Origin: Brachynemurus nebulosus
Lineage: Eukaryota; Arthropoda; Insecta; Neuroptera; Myrmeleontidae
Length of the DNA: 64,000 nucleotides
Direction: 5' to 3'
Assembly: GCA_035578155.1 (NCBI GenBank)
Contig: JAPWDM010000004.1
Location: forward strand, 55,229,376 to 55,293,375
Below are positions 1 through 12,744 of this stretch, one piece after another (the first letter of the stretch is position 1; every line of letters begins with the position of its first letter). Below the pieces are notes generated by a model. The model searched no databases. It saw nothing but the letters and a program-made list of their open reading frames with translations, and was not told where the DNA came from. Position numbers and translations under genes: made by a program.

Positions 1-1948
1 CTTTACTTTATGGTCCTTTTTATATATAAGTAATATATGTAGTACCGAACATGGCATGTATTTGTATTGAAATATTACTATGTTCTACCAATTAAAATTT
101 TTCAGTAAAAATATATGTTATAGAGTACTAAGAGACATATTATTGAACAAAAAATGGTGGGTGTCGCTAACGCGTAAGTGCCAAAAAAAATTTACTTAAA
201 ATTAAAAATTTTAAAAAATCAGTATAATAAAGGGATATAACGTTAATTTTTTTTTATTACTTTGCCTAAGGTGGATACACAATATATATTAAACTCAAAT
301 AAATAGGCTCAATAATATCGTCCAAAAAATTTTTTTTTGAAAATTTTTGTCTGGTTGTGTATTCATAAACTATTAGCCTCGGAGGGTCAAAATTTGGCAG
401 GAATGTATTTGGGGCTAAGAAGTATTATTTATTATAAAAACAATCAATTTTGCGTCAAGGGCCGTTTTCCTTATCTTACCCGGCTATGCCCTTTTACATT
501 GAAACTTTAAAAGCTTGTTAAGTTCTAATGTAAAATATCTATTAATTGCATTAAAAAATGTGTATTTTTAAAATCATTTTATTTTATTCCGATGTTGCAA
601 GAAAAATGTGTTTGGAACTAAACAGTTTATTTTGATTTCAACTCTTTTTCTGGACAACATGACGAAATTGAACTCGTCCATTTTTCACATTTATGTTTTT
701 GGTGGAATTTCATGACTTTCCGTAGGGAATTTAAAACCACTTAGATTTTTTAAAATAATACTTGGTGTCAACTGCTGAAATTTATTAATGTCAACTACAT
801 ACTAAAAATTGTAAAATTAAAAGTGTCAACTACTGACTCTGTTTTAGGGATTCTCTTTTAAATTTTTCCAAAAGAGAATTTCATTATTTTCTTTCTATTA
901 TGTACAAATTTACTTTCGTTACATCCTAAAGTAAACAGAAAACATGATTTTAAAGTTCACTTAATAGAATTTCCTTTCCCAAATTTAAAAATACTTAAAT
1001 TTTTTCTTATAGTGTCAACTACTAGTACCTTTACTCTATACCTTTACTATGGATCCACAGACGGATACAGACGAAGAACAGAAAAGCAATCTTATTTGTT
1101 CATTTAAAATGTACCCAACTACTGTGTATACAGCAGTTAGAACAACGATAGCAATATAAAATTGTTAGTTTAACAAATTCTGACAACGAAAGCATGTTTG
1201 TCATTTATGTAGCAATGTAAATATATAACTAAATCTTAATATATGAGACCCAAGTCACAAATTTTCATGCGAGATTTTCTTAACAAACAATTTTCAAGTA
1301 ATAAATCTTAGCACAGTTTTCAAATTTTATTGGCTACTGTTTACTGACTATCATAGTATTCTTAAATCCTTAGAAATTTAAATTTTCGTGGCAAAAGGGA
1401 ATGATAGTTATATTCGGGAGTGCAGACAATCAGTAAGTAGATAAGACTGAGTACAGTTATCATTTTGACAAGTTGGCAAATTGCAAAATTATTACGCCGC
1501 ATCGCCATGTCATTCATCGCAATTAATTTGCAATAACTAGTTTAGTAGGGTGATTCCCTTCTAACTGTGACTTTTTTTATTAATAATTTTTCGATTTTAA
1601 AATTAAACTTTTTTTATTTGTATATGCATATTATTACTATAAATTATTGTAAAAATGAAAGTCTGAAAGGATTTCGCTACAACTTTAAAGTTCCGAAAAT
1701 GACAATCAAATTTCAAATTAAATTAGGTTTAGTAGATTTAACTGTACTAAAATTTTTAAATTCAAAATTCTACGTCAGAGTCTATGAAAATATATACATT
1801 CAGTCTGTCCGATTTAAGGGATTAAGGGTAGTCAGCGTAGCGGTGCGAAAAATTGAGTATTTTCAATATATTTTTTTTTAGCAGTAGTTTAATATATTTT
1901 ATAAAATAAATAATACAGAATTAATTTTACAAAAATTTAAAAAAAATA
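1..1948. other. AT-rich non-coding stretch
   Basis: No recognisable gene. The only longer open frame (1567-1881, +, 104 codons, GTG start) is Lys/Ile/Phe/Tyr-rich, has no motif I know and looks like chance in AT-rich DNA. The short string TGTCAACT recurs at about 767, 790, 821 and 1013 with irregular spacing, which hints at an eroded repeat. Confidence 0.6.
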
Positions 1949-2072
1949 TTTAGCGAATTTCGAAAACTCGAAATTCAGTTATTACAGTAGGTGTCATGAC
2001 GCAATCTGAGTCCGGGACTATGGCAGAAATATGTTTTGAGGTCCCTAGAATACGAAAATGATATTCACTAAA

Positions 2073-2150
<78 letters not shown>
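1949..2150 (+). repeat. F1 family terminal segment with (TA)n tract
   Basis: Positions 1949-2077 are closely matched, in reverse complement, by 4313-4437. The segment runs straight into a (TA)n tract (about 2078-2150). A further direct copy of its inner 44 bp lies at 4009-4052. The 120-bp array follows downstream, so this looks like one end of the same mobile family. Confidence 0.75.
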
Positions 2151-2153
<3 letters not shown>

Positions 2154-2337
2154 CCCACGATAAATTAACCCGATATTTTAAGCATGTGTAATGAAGATTT
2201 TTTTAATTTTTTTATTGAATTCTAAAATGAACAAGATAATGAAGGTAATGTCATGATATAATATTATTAAATATTATAGAAAGATAACATAATAATAATG
2301 TTTATATGCCAGGAAAAAAATTTTAAAGAACTAGATC

Positions 2338-3640
2338 GATTTTGAAAATTTTTTCACTGTCAAAGATCTAAGCTATTTTAGATATTTTAGACAGATATAG
2401 ATTACATAATGTAAGGTCCGCTAGGGTCCATGGGACCCAAAAGTGTGAAAAATAAACTAACCGACCGATTTTGAAAATTTTTTCACTGTTAGAGAGCTAA
2501 ACTATTTTAGAAAGATATAGATTACCTTATGCAAGGTCCGGTAAGGTCCATTGGATCTAGAAGTGTCAAGAATAAAATAAGCGACCGATTTTGAAAATTT
2601 TTTCACTGTCAAAGAGCTAAGCTATTTTAGATAGATATAGAATACGTAATGTAAGGTCCGCCAAGGTCCATGGGACCCAAAAATGTCAACAATAAACTAA
2701 CCGACCGATTTTGAAAATTTTTTCACTGTTAGAGAGCTAAATTATTTTAGATAGATATAGATTACCTTATGTAAGGTCCGCTAGGGTCCATTGGATCTAA
2801 AAGTGTCAAAAATACAATAACCGACTGGTTTTGAGAATTTTTTCACTATTACAGAGGTAAACTATTTTAAATGGATTTAGCTTATTTGTTGTATGAGGTC
2901 GGTCAGAGTCCTGCGATTTTTAAGCGCCAAGAATAAACTAATCGACCGATTTTGAAATTTTTTTCGCTGTTAGAGAGCTAAACTATTTTAGATAGTTATA
3001 GATTACGTTATGTAAGGTCCGTCAAAGTCCATGGGACCCAGAAGTGTCAAAAATAAAATAACTGACCGATTTTGAAAATTTTTTCACTATTGCAGAGGTA
3101 AACTATTTTAGATAAGTACTATCAGACCAATCCGTACAAGTACAGTATGTTATCTGAGGTCCACAACTGTCCTGCGGATGCAAATGCGGCATAGAAAACT
3201 ACACAACGGGTTTTAAAAATAGTTTTACTGTTAGAAAGATAAAATATCCTATATTATATAAGATAGAAATAAGCTACCGAACCGATTCTCAATATTTTCT
3301 CATTGCTAGAGAATTAACTTATTTTAGGTGGATAGCACTATGCTGTACAAAGTCCGTTCGGGGTCTTGGGTCCCAAATATTCCAAAAATAAATTACCTAG
3401 CCGATTTTGAAAATTCTTTTACTCTTAGAAAGCTAAACTAGTTTAGATGGGTATATGCGCCAAGCACCTTATGCGAAAAAGCGCCAAAAATAAACTACTC
3501 AACTGATTTTGAAAATCTTTTCACTCCTAGAAAGCTGAATTATTTTAAATGGATACAGGTCTTAGATGAGATCCGGCAGTGCTCAATATTTCGAAATTCG
3601 CAATGTTATGCAGATGCTGCGACAGGGGTATTTATTATAG
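2338..3640 (+). repeat. F1 tandem array, ~120-bp units
   Basis: About eleven degenerate units begin with a GATTTTGAAAA-like string at 2338, 2467, 2587, 2707, 2827, 2948, 3068, about 3209, 3282, 3403 and 3505. The spacing is 120-121 bp in the best-kept part. The units carry GGTCC and GGGACCC-like strings. The array ends with a conserved segment (about 3588-3640, containing ATGCAGATGCTGCGACAGG) that also closes the F1 copy at 35.3 kb and survives as a relic near 10.2 kb. A 21-bp string at 3124-3144 is shared with the 3' region of the LINE at 5.4 kb. The next 370 bases (3641-4008) show no feature. Confidence 0.85.
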
Positions 3641-4008
3641 ACCAGGATATCACCATGTCCGACAAGTCACGCTTTGCGATGACCATCATAATATTTTACT
3701 GATGCATCTAAAATCAGTCAAACACGGTACTGACATTTTCATTTAAAACAGCAACTCTGTAATTATTTAGTTATGAACAAAAATATAAGTACAAAATAAG
3801 TACAAAAATGTATTAATTATGATACAAAAAATTCATAGTTTGTAAAGCTTATCAATACCACGGTACTGACAAGTAAATTTATGACAACCCTTTTTGGAAA
3901 TTGAGTTCTAAAATGACACAAACTTATTGCACTATTCCATCAACTTGATGTTTGTAAATATTACTAAGGTGACGTACTTTCAACATGGCTCATTAGCCGT
4001 TTCATTAA

Positions 4009-4437
<429 letters not shown>

Positions 4438-5417
4438 TAAAAGTTGACTATCTGCAGTATTTTTCATTTTATTTAAGATCTCCCTTAGCTAAGCCTTATT
4501 ACCCGCAGTTACCTTACTTCTAAAACTATTGGTACACGTGCATCTATACATAAAAATATTACGGTGCGGAATTTAATCTTATTATTTAATAAAATATGAA
4601 GATGGTTACTTTAGAGTTATTGGACGAGCAGACAGGTACCATAAATAATTAATTTTGTACACAATTTAGAAATCACTAATAAATCAAATGTGCTAAAATA
4701 ATAAACAACGTAATATTTATGACATATTTTCAACCTCACAGTTTCAGTTTAACTGCATATTCTTATGAGATATATTTTTTAGTTTGAATATATTATGTTA
4801 TATTATGTTTCCGAATACTTCGCAATTATCTAGAGGTTAACTAGAAAAATTAAAATTAACTTATTTTCAGTACTCATAACCAAACTGAATTTTTATGATT
4901 CGAACTAGATTTTATGAATCCTATTGAATGAAACTTGACATAGATATCAAATTTACTTCACTTTTGAGTTTGTAGCAATTTTTCAATTACCAACTTTATT
5001 TATCTTTTCAAATGATCTAATCTTAATATAATGCACAGTTATCTCAGATATGTAATTAATATTACAAATTAAATTAAATGAAAATGGCCATTGTGTCAAT
5101 TTTGTTGTCATCGCCATATGTGAACAATCATTCGTTAACGTTTAGTTTCAGGATGAGATATTCTAATGAATAGTTGCGTTTGTTAGACAGACGATCATGT
5201 TATAAAATATCTGATATAAATCATGCAGATGGGCTTAATAATGTTATCCTTTACCTAATCTCAGTTCAACTGAAGACACGGTAGCCAATAAAATCTATTT
5301 ATTAACAAGTGAGAATAATAGGAAGTGATAATTACTAATTGTATTATAAGCATTTCCAGAATATATGGTCAGTTTTTCACATTTAAGTTTATTCTAATAA
5401 AAACTAATACCAATTAT
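4438..5417. other. AT-rich non-coding stretch
   Basis: I see no gene, tandem repeat or clear element end here. Confidence 0.5.
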
Positions 5418-5959
5418 TAATATTATTATAGACCTTACGCCAACCTGGCGGCACTACTCAGTAGGAGAGTACTGGGTAACATTCACCTATACCGGCATTA
5501 TGCAAGGTATTAGGCTCTGTGGAAGGGTAATGTGCCAGACCAATCCGTACAAGTACATACCGTAGTACATTCACGGACGAGTTTGTCAGATCACTCCTTA
5601 TATTGTTGTTGTTGTTGCTTGAAACGAGGTGTTATGCGTCTATTTTAGTGTACACTGGTTCGTACGACGAGACTTTTGTGGGAGCGTAGATGTTGGCTCA
5701 CTGACAGACCGCTGTGATAGCCTGATTAGTTTTCGTGTCCTCAGAGGATAGATATGAGCAGGGACAGAGGGAAGGGAAAGGACTGTTTGTGTTTGTGTGT
5801 GTGTTCGTGTATGTGTCCTGGTTCATCCAATTGCTCATTAAGATCGGGTGTTTCTAGAATTGTGCGTTTAGGTGGTACAGAGGTTGACGAACCTTGTGTG
5901 TAATTGGGTTGGGGAGGATTGTGCACCAAAGCGGTAACAGTGACAGTGCGGCAGTTGGC

Positions 5960-6541
5960 CTATCCTCGCTCTCCATCAGACGAATCTGAATCTGTATGTG
6001 TGTTAAGTGTTTGTGTTTCAGTGTTAGTGTATTGTGTGTTTATGTATGTGTGTTGTGTGTCTGTAAAATGAGTGTCAGTGTGTTGTTCGCTCACTGCAGA
6101 TGGCTCAGATGGAGTAGAAGCAGATCTTGTGCTTTCACATATCCCACTCGGATTCGTATTACTGAGGAACCTCCGTACTATACGACACGTGTCTATGACC
6201 ATTGCCTTTTGCATAGTGACATATGTGTATTTTGGGAGACCCAAGAGGCTCAAACTATTGTGTAGTGTGTGTGGAATGATCCCGATGGCACTGAGCACTA
6301 TTGGAACAATGTGGGCATGTTCCATTCGCCACTGTTGTTTTATTTCGGCTGCGAGGTCAGTGTATTTATCCAATTTAACTGCGTGTGCTTTTTGTAAGTT
6401 GTGTGTATTCGAAACCTCAATATCGATCAGAAAGGTGGTCTTAGTTTTTTCCAATACGAAGGTGATATCTGGTCGATTATGATTTATGGTCTTATCTAAT
6501 AATCGACCGATCCCAGTAAAGTCTACAGGAGTTATTCTCCG
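5960..6541 (-). pseudogene. R4/Dong-type restriction-like endonuclease domain
   Basis: This is the C-terminal endonuclease of the LINE, which nicks target DNA to prime reverse transcription. From two stop codons at 6547-6542 the frame is open to 5960. It contains NHNRPD, then 14 residues, then the D of FLIDIEV, which fits the PD-x(12-14)-D signature of this domain. About 25 residues later comes KLDKYTDLAAEIKQQW, which resembles the conserved lysine helix of the family. The rest is a low-complexity Thr/His/Ser tail (TQHTYINTQYTNTETQ and similar), probably past the original end of the protein. There is no native start because this is the tail of a longer polyprotein. The preceding stops separate it from the reverse transcriptase. 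Confidence 0.8.
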
Positions 6542-6576
6542 CTACTAGTTTTGGTGTGAGCTTGTATTAAGAGGTT

Positions 6577-7570
6577 TTATCGGTTATGAGGTGGTGCGAC
6601 CGCATCTCGTTTTCCCCCAGAACGACATTGTGTTCGGCATTTATCGATTCCGAACTCCATACAGAGGTCTCGTGAAACCTCGCTAGAAAGTCCCAGCAGC
6701 TGCTGTAATTGATGTTTAGTAGCTGCACAGTTCTTTTTATCATCAAAGTACATCAGATGTGAAATGGTACGGCGCGAATTCGTTTGCGTACCTACATTAT
6801 AACCGTATTTGGTGTCATTTAACAGGCGAGAAAGCGGATTCATTGCGAGACAAAACATTAATGGACTTAATGAGTCGCCTTGGAATATACCGCGGCTTAC
6901 TTGAATAAGATCTCTTGTTGTTTTTTCGTTACCAGTACTCAAATGTAAGGTCGTTCGCCAATCGGACCTGATCGTTCCAAGGAAGTTCACGATACTTATA
7001 CCGAATCAAATGCCTTTTTGTAATCAATAAACGCTGTGTACAGGTTACGTTGTCTCCCTTTCGCTTGTTCCAGTACTACGGAGTCAATCAGAAGCTGCTC
7101 TTTGCAACCCTGTGACCTCTTCCGATATCCCTTTTGTTCTTCTATCAGTATGGTGTTAATCTGACAATGCTCATTGGTCTTTTCTGCCAGGCAGGACGTC
7201 AAAATCTTATACACTGTAGGCAAGTAGGTGATAGACCTATAATTAGCAGGATTTTTTGTATCACTGTTTTTCGATTTCATATATGTGGTACCCTGCGTTA
7301 GGAACTTCGGTGTCAGGTTTGGTGTTCTTATAAATGGTGTAAATTGTTCAGCGAGATACTTGTGTGTTGATGCAAAGTGTTTGAGCCAGTAGCTGTGTAT
7401 GTTATCGATGCCAGGTGCCTTCCAGTTATGCGAGCTCTGTAAAGCTCTGGAGACGTCCTCTGTAGTAATGCCCGTATAGGGCATCTCCGGAAGATGTTCG
7501 TTATTCCTGCACTCTGTATCGATCCAGCTGGCTTTGTCATTATGGTATAGGCTAATCCGGCACTGATGAT
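6577..7570 (-). pseudogene. R4/Dong-type reverse transcriptase, broken
   Basis: The minus-strand frame reads SHNWKAPGIDNIHSYWLKHF, then NPANYRSITYLPTVYKILTS, then EEQKGYRKRSQGCKEQLLID and YTAFIDYKKAFDSV. These are fingers and palm motifs of a LINE reverse transcriptase; the catalytic Asp is in FIDYKKAFD. The frame breaks at about 6990-6996, and part of the sequence after AFDSV is missing. It then resumes with GIFQGDSLSPLMFCLAMNPL and LMYFDD, where FDD is the active-site pair. The upstream segment SWIDTECRNNEHLPEMPYTG extends the frame to about 7570, with a TGA further upstream. The protein would copy the element's RNA at the nicked target. The frameshift, the internal loss and the missing N-terminal zinc finger/Myb part show that it is not functional. 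The assignment to R4/Dong rather than R2 rests on residue patterns from memory. Confidence 0.85.
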
Positions 7571-7851
7571 GTAGAGTCTCTCTAATAAATAGGGTCGTGA
7601 TATATCATCCATTTTCTCTCCAAAACAGAGCGGATAGCTTCAAAATTAATTATCACATGTCTGAGTAGGGTGAATGTGGGAGAAATGCCGCACATTTTGA
7701 AAATACTTGATAATTCTTTAAGTATGCATTTAGTTGATTTGAAATTTGGTACAATATAAATATAAACATTGTTGTTTAAAATTATTTATAAATAATTTCA
7801 AATTTTGAGTCATAAAGGGTTCATAATTAACATTTTTGTACAGCGTCCAAA

Positions 7852-7889
7852 GCGGCGTCTCTCCCACATCCATGGGAGAGATGCCGCAT
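7852..7889. repeat. Palindrome of the pogo element's end motif
   Basis: GCGGCGTCTCTCCCA and its mirror TGGGAGAGATGCCGC stand back to back with a six-base loop. The arms differ at one position (a G/T wobble). The same string is part of the terminal repeat, so this may be a doubled transposase binding site. Confidence 0.7.
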
Positions 7890-7914
7890 TAAAGAAGAAG
7901 AGACGCCGCATAGT

Positions 7915-8139
7915 TCATATTAAAAATTTTGCATTTTTTTGGCGCATCGTTCTTCTTGAACATATATTACACACATCTCCATACATGATACATGTCATAT
8001 GTAACCATTTTTGGCACTTTATACATCTTAACCAGTCAACTTTTTTTGTTGTTTCTGAGTACTTTTCAAAACATTCAATACAGAGGGAATCATCATTATT
8101 TTCGTTCTCTTCACTAATATGAGAGCTCTTCCTGATCCA
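7915..8139 (-). pseudogene. PHD-like zinc-finger tail of a pogo-type transposase
   Basis: The frame is open from the stop at 8142-8140 to the stop at 7917-7915, 74 codons with no ATG near its start, so it is a remnant or a 3' exon. It reads CIECFEKYSETTKKVDWLRC, then IKCQKWLHMTC, then GDVCNIC. This is a run of Cys-x2-Cys pairs with W-x-x-C-x-x-C-x-x-W-x-H-x-x-C, the zinc-finger pattern found at the C-terminus of many insect pogo/Tigger-type DDE transposases and related proteins. There is a short acidic run before it (SEENENNDD) and a basic tail after it (SRRTMRQKNAK). The catalytic DDE part is absent. Its place between matching TA-flanked termini supports a transposase origin. A host PHD-type protein fragment is a weaker alternative. 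Confidence 0.75.
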
Positions 8140-8567
8140 TTATATTTACGTTAAAAAAATTGTATAATCAAGGTATATATTTTTAATATGTAATATGATG
8201 CGGCATCTATACCAACTTTAATACGTCATCTCTCCTTCTTGTCGGGATAGATGCCGCATGTTGTTATAGCAAGCATAATGCGGAATTCTAATCTACAATT
8301 TTATACAGTACTTTTAAAATATACCTAAATTAATAACAAAACTCATTTTAATTAAAACAATGAAATATACATTCTGAAATTCTAATGAATTAAATGCTTG
8401 ATAAAATATCATGTTAAAAAACTATTATGTTACAATTTTCAATGAAAAAAAAAGTTGGATAATGACTTAGCTAATGGACTAATCATAAATGTTACCATAC
8501 ACAGCTTAAATAAATAACTTATTTTAAACATATAATTCATTAATAAATCTCTCCCACACTTGCCCTA

Positions 8568-10210
8568 AATATTTTTGAGTACATAATTATTGTTAATAAT
8601 TGTAGTTATGAGTTAATGAACAATTAAAAAGTTTTAATTTAGTTATTCTTTCTAGGCTTAACTAAATGGTTTTTGTTAATATCTGATTTATTTCCAATAT
8701 ATTTTACGCAAACTTTGGACATAAAATGCCGGAGTTAAGTAGCGTTCAACACACATGTCGCGACTCTATTTATTATAGGGACTATAATATATAATAATAT
8801 GATGATATAATATAATCTCCTTATACATAATAATACATATAAATACGTAACCATGTCACTAGTGAGAAACAAGGAATTCTGTTGCATTTTTTCTTAGATA
8901 AAAATGAAATATAAAAAAACTTTGGCTTGATATTGAAATTCCTTTGACTTAATTAATATTTTTATCCGCTAAAAATTAAATAAAAATAATTTTACAACAA
9001 AGTTCATCTCAAGAAATAGAAATCCTAACTGTCTCCTAATAATTTGAACCAGAATTATTGGGAACCTTTTTTAACATCGAAATATACCACGATATAAAAT
9101 TAAATTTAGTGGGAACTACTCTTTCTACTTTAAATTACTTTCGAATTTTGGAAAATTTGGTTGCCTATATTATCGAAAACTATTGGCCAAATTTAGTTAC
9201 AATAACTTTACTTGTTAAATAATTAATATTAGAAAGGTTTACTCTGTGCAAATCCATATTAAAAACATGGGATCCCATGTTTTTAACTTTACTTGTGTCT
9301 TCTCACCAGGACCTAACAATATTCTTTCTAAATTTATTGGGCCCACGTTTTCAAAATTACAGGCATTGGCAGAAAAAACCTCGTTTTGAAGTTTAGTAGG
9401 TAATTCAAAAAGAGGCAAAAATAATAAAAAAAACTGTTAAAAGTACTTCAACTTTATTCTTCAGTCCATTTTTACGTTCTCACTTGAAACGATACGCGGA
9501 AAAAGTTTTCATCCCCATTGTTTAGAACGAAAATGACCCTCTGAAAGCTGAGACAAATTTTTTTGCTGTTTATTGAGATATATACTTAAGCATGTACATG
9601 CCAAATTTCAGCCTCATAAGCTTGAGTTATGGCATTTATGAGGGGTGTGACGAACGGACACGCGAATTTGACGAAACTCCTCTGTTCGCAAAAAATTCCT
9701 TTATTTTGACTTCGGAACCACAGAAAAACTCCAGATAACCATATTATTAACAAATTAAGTGCTAATTTTAATGTTAAATATAAAAAAGAAATATTTTAGA
9801 GCGAAAATTGTAATAAACTCGAATTACTAACAACGAAATCTTGACTTAATGCTTGTTTAACACGCATCTCCATCTACATCTGTCAAAATAGAGTTTTCAA
9901 GTTCTTGTGACCAGTATTCTTGCTTATGCTCCAGGTACGCAATGAGACGAACATTGTTATTAGCTAACACAGTTACCTAACATTGTTCGCTAACATATTC
10001 ATTTGATTTCTGTTGTGCTAACATTTTTAGATAACATTTTTTAAAAATATTGTTATTTGGCATGTTATTATGTCCCACAGACCAGTGGTAAATTTCAAAG
10101 AGTTGAATGGCAGTTAAAACATGATGTGGGTGGTTGAAAAATGGACTCAGAAAACACTGTTATTGACTATTGTTTCGTAGTGTCGTAATTTAATTTTTTT
10201 GAAACGTATT
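8568..10210. other. AT-rich non-coding stretch
   Basis: There is no gene. It contains one perfect 28-bp palindrome, annotated separately, and a segment near 9590-9680 (AAATTTCAGCCTCATAAGC onward) of the kind found in internal tandem units of other elements here. Confidence 0.5.
9259..9286. repeat. Perfect 28-bp palindrome
   Basis: TTAAAAACATGGGA is followed directly by its exact reverse complement, with no loop. No promoter or gene is adjacent. Confidence 0.9.
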
Positions 10211-10268
10211 AAACTGATTTGGGGAAATTCGCTATGTTGTGCAGATGCTCCGAAAGGGGTATTTAATA
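10211..10268 (+). repeat. Relic of the F1 terminal segment
   Basis: GAAATTCGCTATGTTGTGCA, then GATGCT and CGAAAGGGGTATTTA match the end of F1 copies at 3.6 kb and 35.3 kb. No array precedes it, so this is a solo end. Confidence 0.7.
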
Positions 10269-10792
10269 TATACATACTTATATTTTGATTGATTTTGACT
10301 GGCAGTCTGAAAAAGTTGTTCACGCCAAAATTACAAATTCTTTTAAAAGTATTCCCGTATACTTACTATATTTAATATTTCAATAAATTGGACGAAAGTT
10401 GGCAAACTTAAAAAAACAATAATTGATCTACAAATTTGAACCATATGCATTACACGTTCAATATTAATTGACAGAATGTTGTAACAAATATGATTGTAAT
10501 GCTTACGTAGATAGTACATGTATGTCACAAAATTATGGAAATGATAACGCAGGGAAATTATATAAGTATATTAGAAATAAGTTACAATTTTAGAGTGGCT
10601 GCTATTTATAGTAATTTGCTATGGTTCAACTAAAACTAATACAACAATATTAATACGGGTCTGACTGGTAAGCATCGAACACACTCGACTACTCCGTAAA
10701 ATGATCCATATTTTTAATAATTTAAATTAAAAAAAAAACTGCTTAAACACGGAAGAAAACTGACATATTTCAAAATAGTGCATTTAAATCCA

Positions 10793-10794
<2 letters not shown>
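10269..10794. other. AT-rich non-coding stretch
   Basis: Nothing recognisable is seen. Confidence 0.5.

Positions 10795-10878
<84 letters not shown>
10795..10878. repeat. (TA)n microsatellite
   Basis: An uninterrupted TA tract of about 84 bp. The flanking 165 bases before the family A copy match nothing else I can see in the window. Confidence 0.95.
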
Positions 10879-10880
<2 letters not shown>

Positions 10881-11045
10881 GTAGTTATACAAAAAAGGGG
10901 AAGAAAATGGACTTAATTCCGGCCCGACATTTTTTTCATGCATAAACTTTGGCATGTGGTTTTATTTCAACTTGATGACATTTTTCACACTATTTCAAAG
11001 TGGCCAGTCAAAAAATTAAAAATTACAAATTTTATGGCCATTATA

Positions 11046-12534
11046 AAAAAAACGCCGTGAGCAGCGGAGCCCCATCGAGTCGAATTTTTCCTTTCATCTT
11101 CGGTATTGAATGTCTATAAGCGAAATGTAATTGAAAGTCCACAAGCGATTTGTCATTTTGGTGGCTTCAAAACTGATGATGAGGGTCCGGTTGATCGGGG
11201 TTTTAAAGAAAGGTTTTAAGTTTCTAAGGGTTGAATCTTAGTAAATTTCAATTTTGTGTCGATAAAAGTTAGCAGGGAAAAAGCCAACACAATTCGTACG
11301 AGGGCATTCCTACCCATGCTTATCCGCCAATTGCCTTTGTGCTATATTTTTAAATATTAAAAAAAAAGGAACTTAAATAGTAAACTGGAAGGCCATTATG
11401 AAGATATTTTTTCTTTCCAAAAAAATCCAAAATTTCTATTTTATAAATAATAAAAATCCAAAATTCCTAATTTATAAATAAACAGTGACTTTAATAACAT
11501 TTTTAAATTACTTAATATGTATGTATTTCATTTGTTAAAAAATTATATTCACTTTTTTTTAAATTTTTTAAAATTACTATTCGCCTACTTGTATTTAGAA
11601 TAAAAATAATCATTTAAAACACATGTAACAATAGCATTCAATTCCGATGTAAAAATGGGAGAAGTGGGGGGAAAAGTAATGTGGACTCCCTAAAAGGTAC
11701 TAGCTGGATACTAACTGAATACACGTACAAAATTCAGCACTCTAGGTTTCCTTAGAGAGTCTCTAGACGTGTTAGAAAACAAGCAAAAAAATTAAGGAAA
11801 TATTGGCGTAAAAATCGTGGGGGTAAGGGTTAAAAGTTGAAACCTCCAAAAAGCAGTGGCTGGCTATTAGCTTAACCTGTACACAAAATTTCAGCCCTCT
11901 AGGTTTATTTGGGGAGATTTTGACCAGAACGAAACTGTTAAAAAACAAGAAAAATCATGTTCTTTTTGGTATAAAAATGGTAGGGGTAGGGGTCAAAAGT
12001 CGAGGCCACTAAAAGGCACCCCCTTGATACTAACTCAATCCGAGTACAAAATTTCAGCCCTCTAGGTTTATTTGGGTGACCTGTGCGAGTGATAGAAACT
12101 TCGAAAACGTCGAAAAAGCATGAAATTGTAGCTTAAAAATAAGGGGGGTGGGGCTAAAATATTAAAACCTCCAAAAAGCACAACCTAGGTACGAACTTTA
12201 TCAACACACCAAATTTCAACCCTCTACGCTGGGGGCCTGTTAGATCCAGCTAAAATCGTTTTTTCCCCCTGTACTCCCTCCAAATCATCTTAGGAAGCTG
12301 AATTTTGGATATGTTGTAGAAAATTCACCGAAACATTATTTCCAACTGGTTTGAAAAATTTTTATTGTTTTGCCGCCCCCCACCACCCCCTTAAAAGTAG
12401 GGTCGGATCAAAAATTTTCCCAAAATTTGACCCCACTTTAATAGTATGAGGTGCCTCGAAAATGAACCCCACTTACCAAATTTTATCTCTTAACTTCTAT
12501 AGGGGGGCCCTACACAAATTAAAAGTGGCGGGAT

Positions 12535-12623
<89 letters not shown>

Positions 12624-12744
12624 CATTTTTTTCTACATATTCGTGTTCTACGGGTCCGAAAATGGATAGCGCCCCTACTCTCGCCTGTCGCCGTTCTTGT
12701 CGTATAGACTGTATAAGTCTAATTTTTTAAAGGAAAAATTCGAC
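11046..12744 (+). mobile_element. Family A element, 1.7 kb, non-coding
   Basis: It starts after TA with AAAACGCCGTGAGCAGCGG and ends GGAAAAATTCGAC before TA. It carries about four degenerate ~160-bp units, marked by TTCAGCCCTCTAGG-like strings at 11732, 11890, 12053 and 12215. A (TA)n tract follows (12534-12619), then a 3' segment with TTCTACGGGTCCGAAAATGG. It has no coding capacity. Other copies are at 26.3-27.2, 35.5-38.8 (two, nested) and 62.6-64 kb. The TA flanks and the nested copies show that it moves, probably mobilised in trans by a Tc1/mariner-type transposase. Confidence 0.85.

Larger units (their letters stand above)
5418..7630 (-). mobile_element. Decayed R4/Dong-type non-LTR retrotransposon
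   Basis: A 5'-truncated LINE lies on the minus strand. Reading right to left it holds the N-terminal part of a reverse transcriptase (about 7570-6996), the catalytic region (6990-6577) and a restriction-like endonuclease (6541-5960), followed by a 3' region. The order of reverse transcriptase then C-terminal PD-x14-D endonuclease is the hallmark of the R2/R4/Dong type. The 3' region holds (CAA)n near 5600-5620 (minus strand sense). It then ends in a TAA-like tail near 5418-5432, and a TAA-type tail would fit Dong-like elements. The 3' boundary is inferred from that tail only. Stops and frameshifts in every domain make it dead. It sits in AT-rich DNA but is clearly GC-richer than its flanks. 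Confidence 0.8.
7668..8565 (-). mobile_element. Non-autonomous pogo-type element, TA target site
   Basis: Termini GGGTGAATGTGGGAGAAAT (7668-7686) and the reverse complement of 8547-8565 (GGGCAAGTGTGGGAGAGAT) match at 15 of 19 positions, and all four differences are transitions. Both ends abut the dinucleotide TA (7666-7667, 8566-8567), the target duplication of Tc1/mariner/pogo elements. Inside, a transposase-tail zinc finger survives on the minus strand. The string GGGAGAgATGCCGCA in either orientation recurs at least six times. The 898-bp length points to an internally deleted derivative of a longer element. Confidence 0.8.

Noticed and set aside
1567..1881. 104-codon frame with GTG start
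   Set aside because: Composition follows the AT-rich background, with no motif, no ATG and no conservation signal available.
5996..6482. Plus-strand open frames of 89 and 136 codons
   Set aside because: They lie opposite the LINE endonuclease domain on the minus strand, whose motifs explain the sequence.
8738..8757. GCCGGAGTTAAGTAGCGTTC resembles the internal part of 5S rRNA
   Set aside because: The similarity is confined to under 20 bases, with no flanking 5S sequence or promoter box, so chance is likely.
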